A stretch of 64,000 nucleotides of DNA from the NCBI RefSeq assembly GCF_032062135.1, contig NC_092859.1, forward strand, positions 46,463,493 to 46,527,492. Reading direction: 5' to 3'. Within the stretch, counting starts at the first letter, position 1, and every line of letters begins with the position of its first letter. Both the position numbers and the translations under genes were made by a program. The stretch is from Pyxicephalus adspersus (Eukaryota > Chordata > Amphibia > Anura > Pyxicephalidae). Below the pieces are notes generated by a model. The model saw only the letters and a list, made by a program, of their open reading frames with translations. It did not search any database and was not told the DNA's origin. Positions 53,880-64,000 of this stretch are shown piece after piece.

Positions 53880-55250
53880 TGTATTTTTAGACCAATTGTT
53901 TAGTGTTGTTTTCCTCAATAAGATCTTTGATGCTATATCCCTTCTCACAAGTGCTAAAGCCTATTCTACATCCCATCATTAGACATTCTAACAAGTGTGG
54001 AATGCTGTTAAATACTCTGGTGGTTTACTGTCCTTGCATGCCTAGCCTGCCTACCATCATTGGTAACACTCTTTTTCCTCCAGTTTTTGAGCACCCAAAT
54101 GGATTTTACTGGTAGGTCAACCATAGCCTCGATAGAATATATAGACTCCTCAAGCAGAGGACCTCCAGCAAATGCAAGTTTAGAATACTGAGCCAAAGCT
54201 CAATTTAGGGGTAATCAGTTCACCAGACGAGGTATCCAAGGGAAAATACAAAAGCAGAGTTGGGGTCACCGACACAAGGTCATTCTAGGCAGGACTCAAT
54301 ACTTAATTCTAAACTGACCCAGTAGACCAATGCCTAATTTTGCCTCTTGACATTCCTATTTTTAAAGAAGTGAAAATGGTATTGGCTAAAACATAGTGGT
54401 CTACACACCCTACCATATCACGTTTCTGGTCAATTCGAAAGATGAGGGTGACCTTGAAAAATTCTATAGACAAATTCCTGCAGGTTTGGTTCCCTTGGCT
54501 TAACCATTATTTGTCACCAGATCTGAACTGCTCACTCACCTTTTTGTGAAGGTATATACCGTATTTTCCGGCGTACAAGACGACTTTTTAACCCCGAAAA
54601 ATCTATGACAAAGTCAGGGGTCGTCTTGTACGCCGGGTACCAGTACTTACCTGCCTGCCCGGTGTCCTCGCGAGTCCCCTTTCTGGTCTGGCGTCCCTGT
54701 GAGTCCTCCTGTGCCTCCTTCTGTCTTCCTGCTTTTCAGCTTACACGAGTCCTCCTGGGCAGGCTCGCGTTGCTTCACAGCAGGACTCGTGTAAGCTGAA
54801 AAGCAGGACGTGAGCCTGGATTGGCTCTCCAGTGGAGAGCCTGGATTGGCTCTTCACTGGAACACGCCCGTTCATTAAAGGAACGTGCCCATTCATTACT
54901 AAGAACTAGTAGTGTACAGTTCTTTCTGCCTGTCAGTTCTCACACAATAGTGAGATCTGACAGGCAGAAGGAACAGTACAATACTGGGCATATAACACGA
55001 CCCCCAAATGATTGGTTAGAGTGGGGGGGTCGTCTTATACGCCCAGTCGCCTTATACACTGGAAAATACGGTACTCCTGAAAGGTTGGAGGTTTCCCAAT
55101 TTAAATGTTTTTGGGATAATCCCGAGACCTTCTCTACCCTACCCCTCGTACCTCTCCCAATCACGTATCTTTTGTTTTTTCTTTTCTGGTCAATTTTTAT
55201 TTTTTCCTTTGATTTTTTCTTTCTTTCTTCTTGTCACAAACTCATGCCAT
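53880..55250 (+). pseudogene. LINE tail (probable L1/Tx1 ORF2 C-terminus), split by a MITE
   Basis: Around 54418-54540 the plus strand reads MRVTLKNSIDKFLQVWFPWL and NHYLSPDLNC, which resembles the ending of L1-type ORF2 (a Trp-Pro-Trp block near the C-terminus). The sequence continues after the MITE at 54559-55071 with 'ctcctgaaaggttggagg' and a T/C-rich tail to about 55240. The part upstream of 54418 is too degraded to identify. A minisatellite follows at once, perhaps as part of the same 3' region. Confidence 0.45.
54559..55071. mobile_element. TA-flanked MITE 3 of the CCGTATTTT family, 513 bp
   Basis: The left end CCGTATTTTCCGGCGTACAA and right end 'cttatacactggaaaatacgg' are mutual inverses, with TA outside both (54557-54558 and 55072-55073). 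A second, inner inverted pair occurs ('gtcttgtacgccggg' at 54614 and 'gtcttatacgccca' at 55031), so each end carries a doubled terminus. The centre has 'acacgagtcctcctgggc' and its inverse, plus 'ctgacaggcagaa' hairpins. It is non-coding. Confidence 0.87.
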
Positions 55251-55309
55251 CAACATCCAACCCCAAAGCCCTTAAGTACAGGCCAAATTATGCACTGAAG
55301 TGTACTTTA

Positions 55310-56242
55310 GCAGTGAAGTGTAATGTGGAGGGGTGGGGGGCAATATATGGCAAAGGGGAACGTCAGGAGATTGGGGGACAATACATAGAACTGTAGGCAG
55401 CTGATGATCACTGCAAGCTGTTGGATGACAATAAATTGCAGGAAAGGACTTTGTTGGGCTGAGTGGGACAATGCATGGCAAAGGGGCCCTTCAGAAGACT
55501 AGGAGACAGTACATGACAGGAGAGTCCTTGCAGGGGGATGGGAGTTCTGTAAGGGACTTGAAACAGTACATGACATAGGTGCAATGTAATATCTTATAAA
55601 AAGGCATTTCAGTGGGATGGGAGAAAATATATGGCAGAGGGGATTTACAAAGGGCTGGGGGAAAATACATGGTGGAAAAGGCACTACAGGGGCTGAGGGG
55701 ACAATACATGGAGGTGAGGCACTGTAGGGGTTTGGAACAATACATATAAGTTGGGGAGGCACAATAGGGAGTTTCGGAACAATTTGTGGCAGAATACTGT
55801 CTAAGGACAATGAGTAGTGGGGGGAGCGGGAGTGGAAACTAAAAGGGACTCAAAGCAATAAAAGGCAGGAGTTGGAGGGTGCACTGATGACAGGGGGTAT
55901 TGCAGGAGAATGGGGCACAATATATGGCAGGGATGAAATAGAATAATACATGGCTGGGAGAGCACTACAGGGAGCTGGATGACTATACATAGCACTAGGG
56001 GGCACTGTAGGCCGATGAGGAACAATAAATGGCTGGGGGAAGCACTACAGAAGAATGGGAACAATACATGTCCAGAAGGGTACTGCAGGGGGGTAAGGGA
56101 CAATCAGTGATGGCAGGAAGGACACTGCTGGCGGCTAATTGACAATATATTATGGGAGAAAGACTGGGGACAATTCTTGGTATGCACACTTTATAGGTGG
56201 GGGGGGATTGGAATAATACATGGCAAGATGGGCACTGTAGGG
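55310..56242. repeat. Degenerate minisatellite, ~40-55 bp units
   Basis: Units follow the pattern 'ggacaatacatggcaggggg' then 'cactgcaggggctg'. About 20 diverged copies run to 56242, the array is interrupted by a hAT element, and it resumes at 57362-57430. The strong purine bias produces long open frames on the minus strand rich in Pro, Cys and Ser (for example 55801-56103); these are by-products of the repeat, not genes. Confidence 0.8.
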
Positions 56243-57361
56243 CAGTGGTCCCCAATCCATCTGACAACAGGGCCCGGTAACTTAGAATAAAATTTTGCAG
56301 CGGCCCAGTATATGTACTGCTTACTCTACTCCGCTCAGCACACAATCTGAGAATAGCAGAGTAGTATAAGAGAGCTGATGTGCTGTCTGGTGGCAGAGTT
56401 GCTGGGAATGTGTAAGCCTTACCTAAATTGCTCTGCCATTCTCAGCAGCTCCTGTGTAAGCAGTGTGAGGAGAGCCACCCTGGCTCACACTAATTGTGCT
56501 CGTGGTTTCACACTGCTCCTAGCTTTACAGCAGTGTAGGAAGGGCTTCCGGCGTTACCTCTGTGATGTGATGGTGCCGCAGCTATACAATTTTAGGCGTA
56601 GTTATCCACAAGAGTCCCCCACTTGCACCTACATTTTAATATACCTTCAGCTCCCCATTCAGGAGAAATTAGGGTTAAAGGAAGGGATATTTATATGTGA
56701 CAGGGTAGGAGTGATAAAGTTTTCATGGGGGGGGGGGGGGGGTAGCCACAAGAATCCCCCACTTATCTTTCATTTCCCTTTTCTCTACTGTTAAAGAGAA
56801 TGTGGGAGAAGGTAAGTGATCACATTTTTTTTTTACAAATACAGTGGCATGTCACAGATCTGTGTAACGAGTAACGGTGTCATTTTTTTTAATTTTCACT
56901 TTAGTTTTACTTTAATGAGAAAAATCTTCCTGATTCTTTTTAGGTTTTTTTGTTTGTGACTCCATATCTGGCAACTTGTCAGGTTCAGGGGGCTGAAATT
57001 AAGTTTATCATCAACTCTCAGGGTCCCCAGTGTACCATCAGTGTAGGAGATATGAAGATTTATATATTGGGGTAATGACAGCAGCATGGACACAGGGGTG
57101 AGATTATTTCACAGTGCAGGGTGGGTGGGGAGCAGCACAGCTGATCTCCGAGGTTTATAGAACACGCCCACTTTCGGGGAGCTCAGACTGAAGCCCGATC
57201 TTATTGAATAGATAGGAGATGTGCGCGCAGACAGTAGTATGCATTCCGAAGGTAGGATTTTCTCATAGGACTCTGAAGCTTCTGCCTTTTGTCATTTGTG
57301 GCCCCCCAACTCACCTCTCATTGACCGGCACTGGTCCACAGCCCGGGGTTGGGGACCACTG
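56243..57361. mobile_element. hAT-type DNA transposon, non-autonomous (1119 bp)
   Basis: Ends are CAGTGGTCCCCAATCCATCT and the inverse of CAGTGGTCCCCAACCCCGGG. The 8-base flanks are ctgtaggg (56235-56242) and ctttaggg (57362-57369), 7 of 8 equal, as expected for hAT target duplications. Just inside the ends are 'gggcccggtaactta' on the left and 'ccggcactggtccacag' on the right, typical of this widespread vertebrate group. An internal motif 'ttatccacaagagtccccca' is repeated about 150 bases later as 'tagccacaagaatccccca', with a G run between. No transposase is encoded. It lies inside the minisatellite. Confidence 0.9.
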
Positions 57362-57430
57362 CTTTAGGGGGCCATTGGAAAATATATGGTGGATTGGTAG
57401 CTGAGGGACAATAAATGTCAGGTGGTTGGG

Positions 57431-58395
57431 GGCTTAAACTTTGATGGACAAATCAATTATTTTTAATTTTTTTTGTGACTATACTTTAACTTTGAGTACA
57501 TTTATTAAAAAATATAAATAGTAAGTTACATTTTTTTAAAATATTATTTTATTTAAAAAAATAAATATTTTTTTTTATTATATATTTTTACATATATATT
57601 CATGTTTTACATGTATAAATTAATAATTCAGTTTGTTTTTTTATGTAAAGGTTCAGTCTTAAAGCATCTCCTTTAGCATCACTAATTGGTCAGTTAAAGC
57701 ATAATTAATTGGTTTGTTTTTGCTAATGAAGCCCCTAGGCTCACTTTTAAGCTGTTGCTTTGAAAAACAGTGGTAATGTTATCATGTGACATTATGAATC
57801 TTATGGGAGACAGCTGAGTACAATAAAAAATAAGTCATATCTTACAAATCTGGCCTAGGCAGCTTTCTAATACTACAGCTTTTTTTTTTGTTGTTGTTTT
57901 TAATGTTTTCCTATTTAACGCCTTTAAATTCATTAATAACTGCAATCATTTTTATTAATTACTTCACAAATAAGTACTAGTAGTAATTAAAAAATAGTTT
58001 TAAACAGTGAGTGACTTCCATATAATAATTTTGGCTTATTCAAAAGTTCCCCTATTGGGCCTTCTATGCTTGTGGGCCAAAAACTATGCAAAGTATTATT
58101 TTTTTTAAATTGCCTGGGCAAACTTGCATAAATTGTTTCAGGGCTGTAAATCTCAAACTGCAAAGATTTACTTAAAATGGCAAACCCAGATCTCATCCCT
58201 AATTCCCAGAAGTTCTTTCACAAAACACTGATTTTCTTCCAAACTTGCTGCTGAACTGGTAAGAAACAAACATCTTTGTAAGTGTTTCAAACACTTACCA
58301 AGGCCAACAACTTGTTTAAAATGTTTAAATGTCTTCCAATTGTGATACATAATCTTTCATGAAAGCTGTCAGTAAAAATAGCTAATTGTCTGTAT
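57431..58395. other. AT-rich stretch without a gene
   Basis: 57480-57640 is almost pure A/T. Small open frames at 57987-58350 (minus) show no recognised motif. No repeat end found. Confidence 0.35.
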
Positions 58396-58973
58396 TTAAT
58401 TACCTGGCGTTGTCTGGGTATTTATTTGTTGCAATCTTATATTATAGTCCAAAAACAAGTATGTAAAAATATAAGCAAAACCACACTGCGCTGAGCAATA
58501 CATACACACATACATACCATCCAAAAATGCAAATATACCTCTGACATATACCACAACGCTGTACAAAGATCAGCGGTGCACTCACATGTGCCTCAGTCAT
58601 ATGTCTAGCAAGTTTGGTTAAAATGTCTCTATGCGTTTCCTAGTGATCACATACACATATCTATATATATATACACATACATGCGTCCACATATAGCTCT
58701 GACAAATAGCACAGCACTGTACAAAGATCAGCGGTGAACTCACATGAGTCTCAGTCATATGTCCAGCATGTCTGGTTGAAATGTCTCTATGAGTTTCCTA
58801 GTGATGACATACATACAAATATAGCTCTGACATAAAGCACAGCACTGTACAAAGATCAGCCGGTGGACTCACATGAGTTTCAGTCATATGTATGGCAAGT
58901 TTGGTTGAAATGTCTCCATGCATTTTTGAGTGATAGTGGAACACACACACACATACATACACCCAATTTTATT

Positions 58974-58977
<4 letters not shown>
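58396..58977 (-). mobile_element. Helitron, non-autonomous, inverted copy
   Basis: In reverse complement it follows the 34157-34702 element. It ends (left side here) with the hairpin-like 'acctggcgttgtctgggta', then 'tttatttgttgcaatcttat'. It then has three tandem units with 'ctgacatataccacaacgctgtacaaag', 'catatgtctagcaagtttgg' and 'aaatgtctctatgcgtttcc', and finishes at 'ggaacacacacacacatac'. No coding part remains. The 5' border runs into a (TA)n tract. Confidence 0.75.

Positions 58978-59021
<44 letters not shown>
58978..59021. repeat. (TA)n microsatellite
   Basis: About 22 uninterrupted TA units at the 5' border of the inverted Helitron. Similar TA tracts border the Helitrons at 34067-34156 and 34700-34712. 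Confidence 0.85.
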
Positions 59022-59024
<3 letters not shown>

Positions 59025-60179
59025 AACATAAAATGTATATTTGTTTTCAAAATACATGTGGGCAGTAGACTAATGAATTGAACAGTATGACTGTGATTCA
59101 GGCACTAGTAACCTAGTCATTCATATCTTTTCCATGCATTCACATGCTCTACATTTATTAATCTCCCAGTCTATACCAATATTTAGCTGTAGTGCTGTAA
59201 AAAAATGTCACGTAATTTGTGACTAAAGCTTTAGAAATTTGCAGAAGTAGCGGAGAAAATTAATGTAAATTCCCCCAAAAAAATAAAAGATTGGTGTAGG
59301 CAAGAAATAATAATCATTACTTGTAGTAACACAAATACAATCAGTTATGGGGTTCCCTCCATGTAGGTCATGCAGGTCCAAAAGCGATCTTGATTTACTA
59401 CTACATAGAATTCCTGTCCTGTGTGATGTCATTGGTCTTAATAGAATAGCAGTACACTATTTTATTAAGTACAGTTCTAACAAGGAAGAATAGTATTTAA
59501 TATCAAGATAGTGATTTCACATATGGGACATCCCTGGTAGCATTGCTATATCAACAAAACTATAATTTACTAGTTAGAAAGGGGTGATCAGGAGCAAAAA
59601 TTCTCTGAAATGTATCAACTAAAATAGATGTTTTTGTAGGAGCTGTTTTTTTTTTTGCCTACACTGCTGCATCCTTGCTATTGTTTTTTTCCCTTAACCA
59701 TTGATTGATATTTCTATCTAGATAGCTACAATGCCAGTTGTTCTGTGGTTTATTACCACTGATGTTTTTTGTACTACAATGATTTTCCAGTTTCCTTCCT
59801 CGGGGAAGGGGGAGGTACACATGACCCCCGCTTTGGGAGCCTGTGAGGTAAAATTTGGATTAAGTTGCCTCCCAAACCTTTCCCAGGAATATTTGCCTAC
59901 TACTGGGTGAGGTTCCTCCTACCAGGCACTGAACCCCCCTGCATGGCTGTGGTGCTCCTCTGTCGGTGAACCTCACTGCTCTTCCTACGTGTTATGTGTT
60001 TTACAAAGATATTGTTAATATAATTTAAACAATGCACACATCCCCAAGCCTTTGAATTCCTATTCCCTCTTGGTTTCCCCAAATTGTCATCCTCCCCCCA
60101 CTCCCCTTTATGGATAAGCATCCATCAAACAAAGTTACAAATTAGCCCACATGCTGCACATTTACAACCTGGTTGATGC
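59022..60179. other. Stretch without a supported gene
   Basis: 59022-59800 is AT-rich without recognised features. 59800-60179 ('cttcctcggggaagggggag ... cattgatgcctagag') is GC-richer and probably belongs to the LINE relic that follows, since its codon-like texture changes at about 59790, but no protein motif is clear. Confidence 0.35.
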
Positions 60180-61720
60180 CTAGAGAGGGATACATCTCCA
60201 TATTAGAGACTACACTGTCTTCTCCACAGCCCACAAGTGACCATATCTTTCTTCAATCATCCGTTATCCCATCCCTTTACAGAGCACATATTTTATTGGC
60301 TCCCTGGTCAGACCACAAACCAAAAGAAGTAAAAATGGTGGGTTTTGGAGGGCAACCATCTGGATCACAAAAGAGGCTTAATGAAAGCCAGCTTCATGAC
60401 AAATTGGTAGAAATTGAAATTGAATTGGTAGACTTAAGAAAGTACAATCTCAACAGCTAGAGACAAAACTGAAATACAAATCTATACAATCTAGGCACAA
60501 AGGCAACCCCCATTTAGATCTGAGGCTCCAGATACAGACAGAAATATTCTGATCCTAACTACCAGAGCAGAAAAATCCTTGCGTTGGATGGGCCATTCAT
60601 TTTTTACATGGAGCGATAAACCAGGGAAACTTCTGGTGAATGAACTAAACCCCAAGCCTAAATTTGAATTCCTACCCAAAATCAAATTGAAATCAGGGTG
60701 AGTAACACACCTAATTCTACAGAAATTTGAATTTTTTTGGCAAACTTTACAAAGCCTTTCAATTAAACATACAAGTGCAAACTAAAAACTTTCTTCACTC
60801 CTTTCCTATTCCAAAACTGAAACCCAAATATAGCAAATTCTTATAAACCATTTAAAGTAAAGGAAACAGTTAAAGCCCAAAAAATCAAATAGTGCCCCAG
60901 GACCTGACGGCCCCTCATATGGTCACATATTTTATACTCATCCAGATACCTCCAGAAGCTAACCTAGCTCATGATCCCAAAACTGGGGAAGGGCAATTCT
61001 TTAGTAGAAATTTACCAGCCAATATCCTTAAATAACTGTAATCTCAAAATATTAACCAAAATATTGTCGCTCAGACTTAACCCCCTCATACATCCACAAT
61101 GATTAGTTAGGATTCCTTACTAACTGTCAAGATCCTAGATCAAACGAGAAGAGCAATAGACCTGATCCTGGCGACCCCATCCAATTGGGATTGCGGCTCC
61201 GACAAACAGGCCATGATGTGTTCTATCGATCTTCAAAAGGCCTTTGATAGCCTCCCTTGAGGGTATTTGTTTCAAGTACTTACCCATTTGGTATTTGGGG
61301 CTTCATATAAGCCTGATATCAACCAATCTAAATCTATAGCTCTAAACATAAATCTTCCTTCTGACCTGGTGACACTGCTTAAGCAAAACTTTAGTTTTGA
61401 ATGGCAAATAGAATTGCTGCAGTATTTAGGTATTAAGCTGACACCACGTTATCATTCCCTATAAAAAGCCAATTACAAGCTTTATTTAAAAAAATACTGG
61501 CGACCTCCCCAGATGGTCGTCCTCCCCCTGATGAACATGCTCCCTAAGATATTGTACCTGTTTAGGACTTTGCCCATCTTGATCCAAAAAAAAAGAGGCT
61601 AGCTCACCTACAAGCTAAGGTTTCAGCATTTAAACTGGGAAATAAATGGTGCAGATTGCTCCACTCCACATTATTCTTCCCAAAGAGTACAGGAGGTCCT
61701 ATTTTCTATGCTAATGTTCC
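60180..61720 (+). pseudogene. LINE (L1/Tx1-like) ORF2 relic
   Basis: On the plus strand, about 60215-60320 reads DHIFLQSSVIPSLYRAHILL and APWSDHKP, the end of an APE-type endonuclease (SDH motif). About 60895-61080 reads MIPKLGKGNSLVEIYQPISL and NNCNLKILTKILSLRLNPLI (start of the polymerase). 61210-61260 reads CSIDLQKAFDSLP. About 61320-61460 reads IALNINLPSDLVTLLKQNFS, FEWQIELLQYLGIKL. Segments in between, including the xADD motif, are missing or unreadable. It is heavily mutated and older than the LINE at 44592. The end lies near 61720. Confidence 0.75.
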
Positions 61721-61985
61721 TGTAACACTGTACTCCAATTTTCTCCAAAAAAAAATTTGAATAAACAAGATTGACATTTAAAAAATTAAAAGCATGTGTT
61801 CCAATTTTGCTTTAAATAAAATTATTTTTCATGCTGTCAGTGTGTTTATTTCTAGGAAAATTATTAAACTTGAAATAAATAAAAATGTTTAGGTGCTGCT
61901 GTACTCCTTGTCCGGAGTGATAGTATTTCCTTGAAAGTACTACTAATATATATATACTAATATAGTATAACCTTTCACTTTGAAA
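61721..61985. other. AT-rich spacer
   Basis: About 265 bases, no feature; ends with the TA that precedes the next MITE. Confidence 0.35.
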
Positions 61986-61987
61986 TA

Positions 61988-62491
61988 CAGGCAGTCCACG
62001 GGTTACATACGAGGTAGAAACTGTAGGTTTGTTCTTAAATTGAATTTGTATGTAAGTTGGAACAGTTACATTATTTTAACAAATGCAATTAGGACAGATG
62101 TTTGTCTCAACATATTATTAGGCAGCATGGTGTTAGTTACTGTATAAAACCCTCACTGTTAGTAAATCACAAACAAGGCAAAAAAAAAAAACTTTTTGGA
62201 GCCTAGACCTTTATTAACTTCTGGAGCAAGCTGTGCTTTGATATGCAAAAAGAAACAACTACAGAGTTTGTCTTGCTCATTAAGGAGTTACAAAGATGTT
62301 ACAGATCAGCTCAGCTCATAAGATCACCGACAGCCTCAGCTGTGTTTAGCAAAAGATTTCTTCCCCAAGTTATGCAAACCGCCTCCTCCCCCCTTATCAA
62401 GTCTCTGTCCTGGGCACGTACGAGCAGGGAAACCCCTTTCGTATCTAGGAGTCGTCTGTATGTCAGATGTCCTTAACCCAGGGACTACCTG
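61988..62491. mobile_element. TA-flanked MITE (CAGGYAGTCC family), complete, 504 bp
   Basis: Left end CAGGCAGTCCACGGGTTA; the right end is the inverse of CAGGTAGTCCCTGGGTTA (15 of 18 equal). TA lies on both sides (61986-61987, 62492-62493). CAG...CTG ends with a TA target fit a Tigger/pogo-type or other Tc1/mariner origin. Both ends share the longer inverted motif 'tacatacgag ... gtttgttctt' only loosely. It has no open frame of note. A broken copy is at 20918-21445. Confidence 0.85.
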
Positions 62492-62493
62492 TA

Positions 62494-64000
62494 GAGAAAA
62501 AAATACATCCTTTTAAAACATTTTTGGGACATGTTCTCAAAGGTCCTTCTGGAACACACTCCCCACCACAGCAAGTTTGGTAACAATAATAAGGTCAGAG
62601 AATTTGTAGCATTTGGGACATATTCCCATGTTTTTTGACAATATAAAGTTCAGGGCTTTTTAAATAACTGGAAAAGTTTAAATGTCAAAACCAAAGACAA
62701 CACTTTTACCAACACATTTACAAAAATGTACCCAGGGAGTAAACATTTTGCCAAACTGATTCTTGATTGGATCGGTTGGAGAATGCTTCTCTCATTGACC
62801 ACATCTGACACCAATGAATTGTTCTAGTTGTATATGTTGTCAGATTCCCTTAAAATTAATGTCAAACCATGTTTTAGTTAAGAATAGGTTGGGATAAAAT
62901 GAGAATTCTGAGATTATGCTATCTAAGAAGGATTCTCTCACTCGTTGTCTGCAAAACGTTGTCAAGGTGTGAGGGTAAATTTCTCTAACAGAGCCATAGG
63001 TAACAGGTAAAATGTGACAAAGATTATAATACTTTCCCACAATAGACAAACTAAGTCAAAATATTTGGCTGAATGTACACTTTAAATGTCGGATGATTTT
63101 TTCCTTATGTTTTTGTGCTTATAATGTATAATTGCATACAGATCTATACTACTTTGGCCTAATAATTATGTAAAAAAAACCAAACTTTTAATTACATCTT
63201 GATTTAAGAAAATTTTACTGTGTAATTTCAAACCAAAAAAAAGATAAAACAGCAGTGAATTAAAAATCAACACTACGTCACTTTTTCACAAGTGTACAAA
63301 AAAGAAAAGAAAATATATGGGTTTACATTCAACAGTTAAGGTCAACTATAACTGATAGTAGCGTTTGCATTCACATACACAAGCACAGAATAAATATGTT
63401 GGATCTTAATAGGAGCATAGGGCATAATTACTATATTTTAACATCAGTGTACATAAGATTGCAATAGTCATCTCCTTCTTCTTGTAAGAAAGTTACAAAT
63501 TAAACCAAACCTCATGTGCCAACAACACACAATACATTGCAATGATACAATATGAGTAGGTCATCTACAGAAGAGGAACCATTAGGTCCATTATAAAGTC
63601 CAGATGGTTTTCAGAAAAGTCATTGTTTCTTCAGTGTACATGTAAGTAATTAGTGTTCTCATTGACAAATAATTCTTAAACACATGCAGCAGCTGAACAC
63701 ATTGTGAACTGAAGGAAAGCTGTGTTTGCTGGGTGAGCAGTACAATGGATGATTCAGGCAGCATTTTTTATTGTGATTACAAAGCAGCGGTTCCAACTAA
63801 TAAATGGTTTGCAGTTACCTGCTTGAGAATGTTGTAAAAGGACCACTAAATCTCACCTACAAGTCATCCAATAGTAGGATTCTATTTAGATCATTTAGAT
63901 ATATGCAATATATGTGTGGAATATACAGTTGTATTTAGTTTTATTCAAATGTGAGGGAAGCCTTGTTTGGTTTTACCAAATGAAAAAAGGTTTTTAGGCC
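62494..64000. other. AT-rich DNA to the window end, nothing recognised
   Basis: 1.5 kb without a supported gene, splice-flanked exon or repeat terminus. In particular, the next collagen C-propeptide exon is not visible here. Confidence 0.35.

Noticed and set aside
55272..56345. Several overlapping Pro/Cys-rich open frames on the minus strand
   Set aside because: They arise from the purine-rich minisatellite read on the opposite strand; all frames are open because units lack A/T-rich stop codons, and no domain is present.
1..64000. tRNA, rRNA or snRNA genes
   Set aside because: No cloverleaf with A and B boxes or rRNA-like segment was recognised by eye; a covariance-model scan would be needed to exclude small ncRNAs.

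Overview
The window looks like animal nuclear DNA, most likely from a frog. It is AT-rich and intron-like, with almost no host coding sequence and a dense, nested population of transposable elements. Three things point to a frog: two exons of a vertebrate fibrillar collagen, a decayed vertebrate protocadherin, and a TTAA-flanked MITE family (ends like CCCCCTAGCGGTAATCCCGAG) that I associate from memory with ranoid frog genomes. The species cannot be read from the sequence. There is no sign of bacterial genes, CRISPR arrays or rRNA.

Host gene. The only supported host coding sequence is two exons (11710-11878 and 11954-12063, + strand) encoding the start of a fibrillar collagen C-propeptide, closest to COL27A1. 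A 75-base intron separates them. The introns outside them extend past both window edges (more than 11 kb upstream and more than 51 kb downstream), so nearly everything else is intronic or intergenic mobile DNA. A minus-strand protocadherin relic lies at 5760-6560.

Layout. 1-10.7 kb: MITE fragment, Penelope-like reverse transcriptase relic, two piggyBac-type MITEs, a LINE relic, the protocadherin relic and a palindromic MITE. 10.7-12.9 kb: the collagen exons between two MITEs. 13.9-18.1 kb: a nearly complete PIF/Harbinger transposon carrying three genes (Myb-like, MADF/BESS and DDE transposase); exons of the last two interdigitate on opposite strands. 18.9-19.6 kb: solo LTR. 20.9-21.4 kb: a nested MITE. 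21.7-24.1 kb: a broken Gypsy element that runs directly into a gamma-like endogenous retrovirus with LTR, proline-type primer site, gag, pol pieces and env (24.1-29.4 kb). 29.6-33.6 kb: piggyBac MITEs, an L1/Tx1-type LINE and a Penelope piece. 34.1-36.1 kb: a long AT palindrome followed by two head-to-tail Helitrons. 38.8-42.3 kb: two Penelope pieces in inverted orientation with a MITE between them. 42.4-44.6 kb: tandem promoter-like repeats followed by copy A of an unassigned DNA transposon. 44.6-50.3 kb: a long L1/Tx1 LINE with a MITE inside ORF1. 52.0-53.7 kb: copy B of the unassigned transposon, with both ends intact. 53.9-57.4 kb: LINE tail, MITE, minisatellite and a hAT element inside the minisatellite. 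58.4-62.5 kb: inverted Helitron, LINE relic and a TA-flanked MITE.

The best candidate for something new is the family at 42.9-44.6 and 52.0-53.7 kb. It has CACTGG terminal inverted repeats, a likely 3-bp TTA duplication, an N-terminal Cys-rich finger and a protein whose conserved Asp, Asp and Glu positions suggest a DDE transposase. I cannot place it in a named superfamily.
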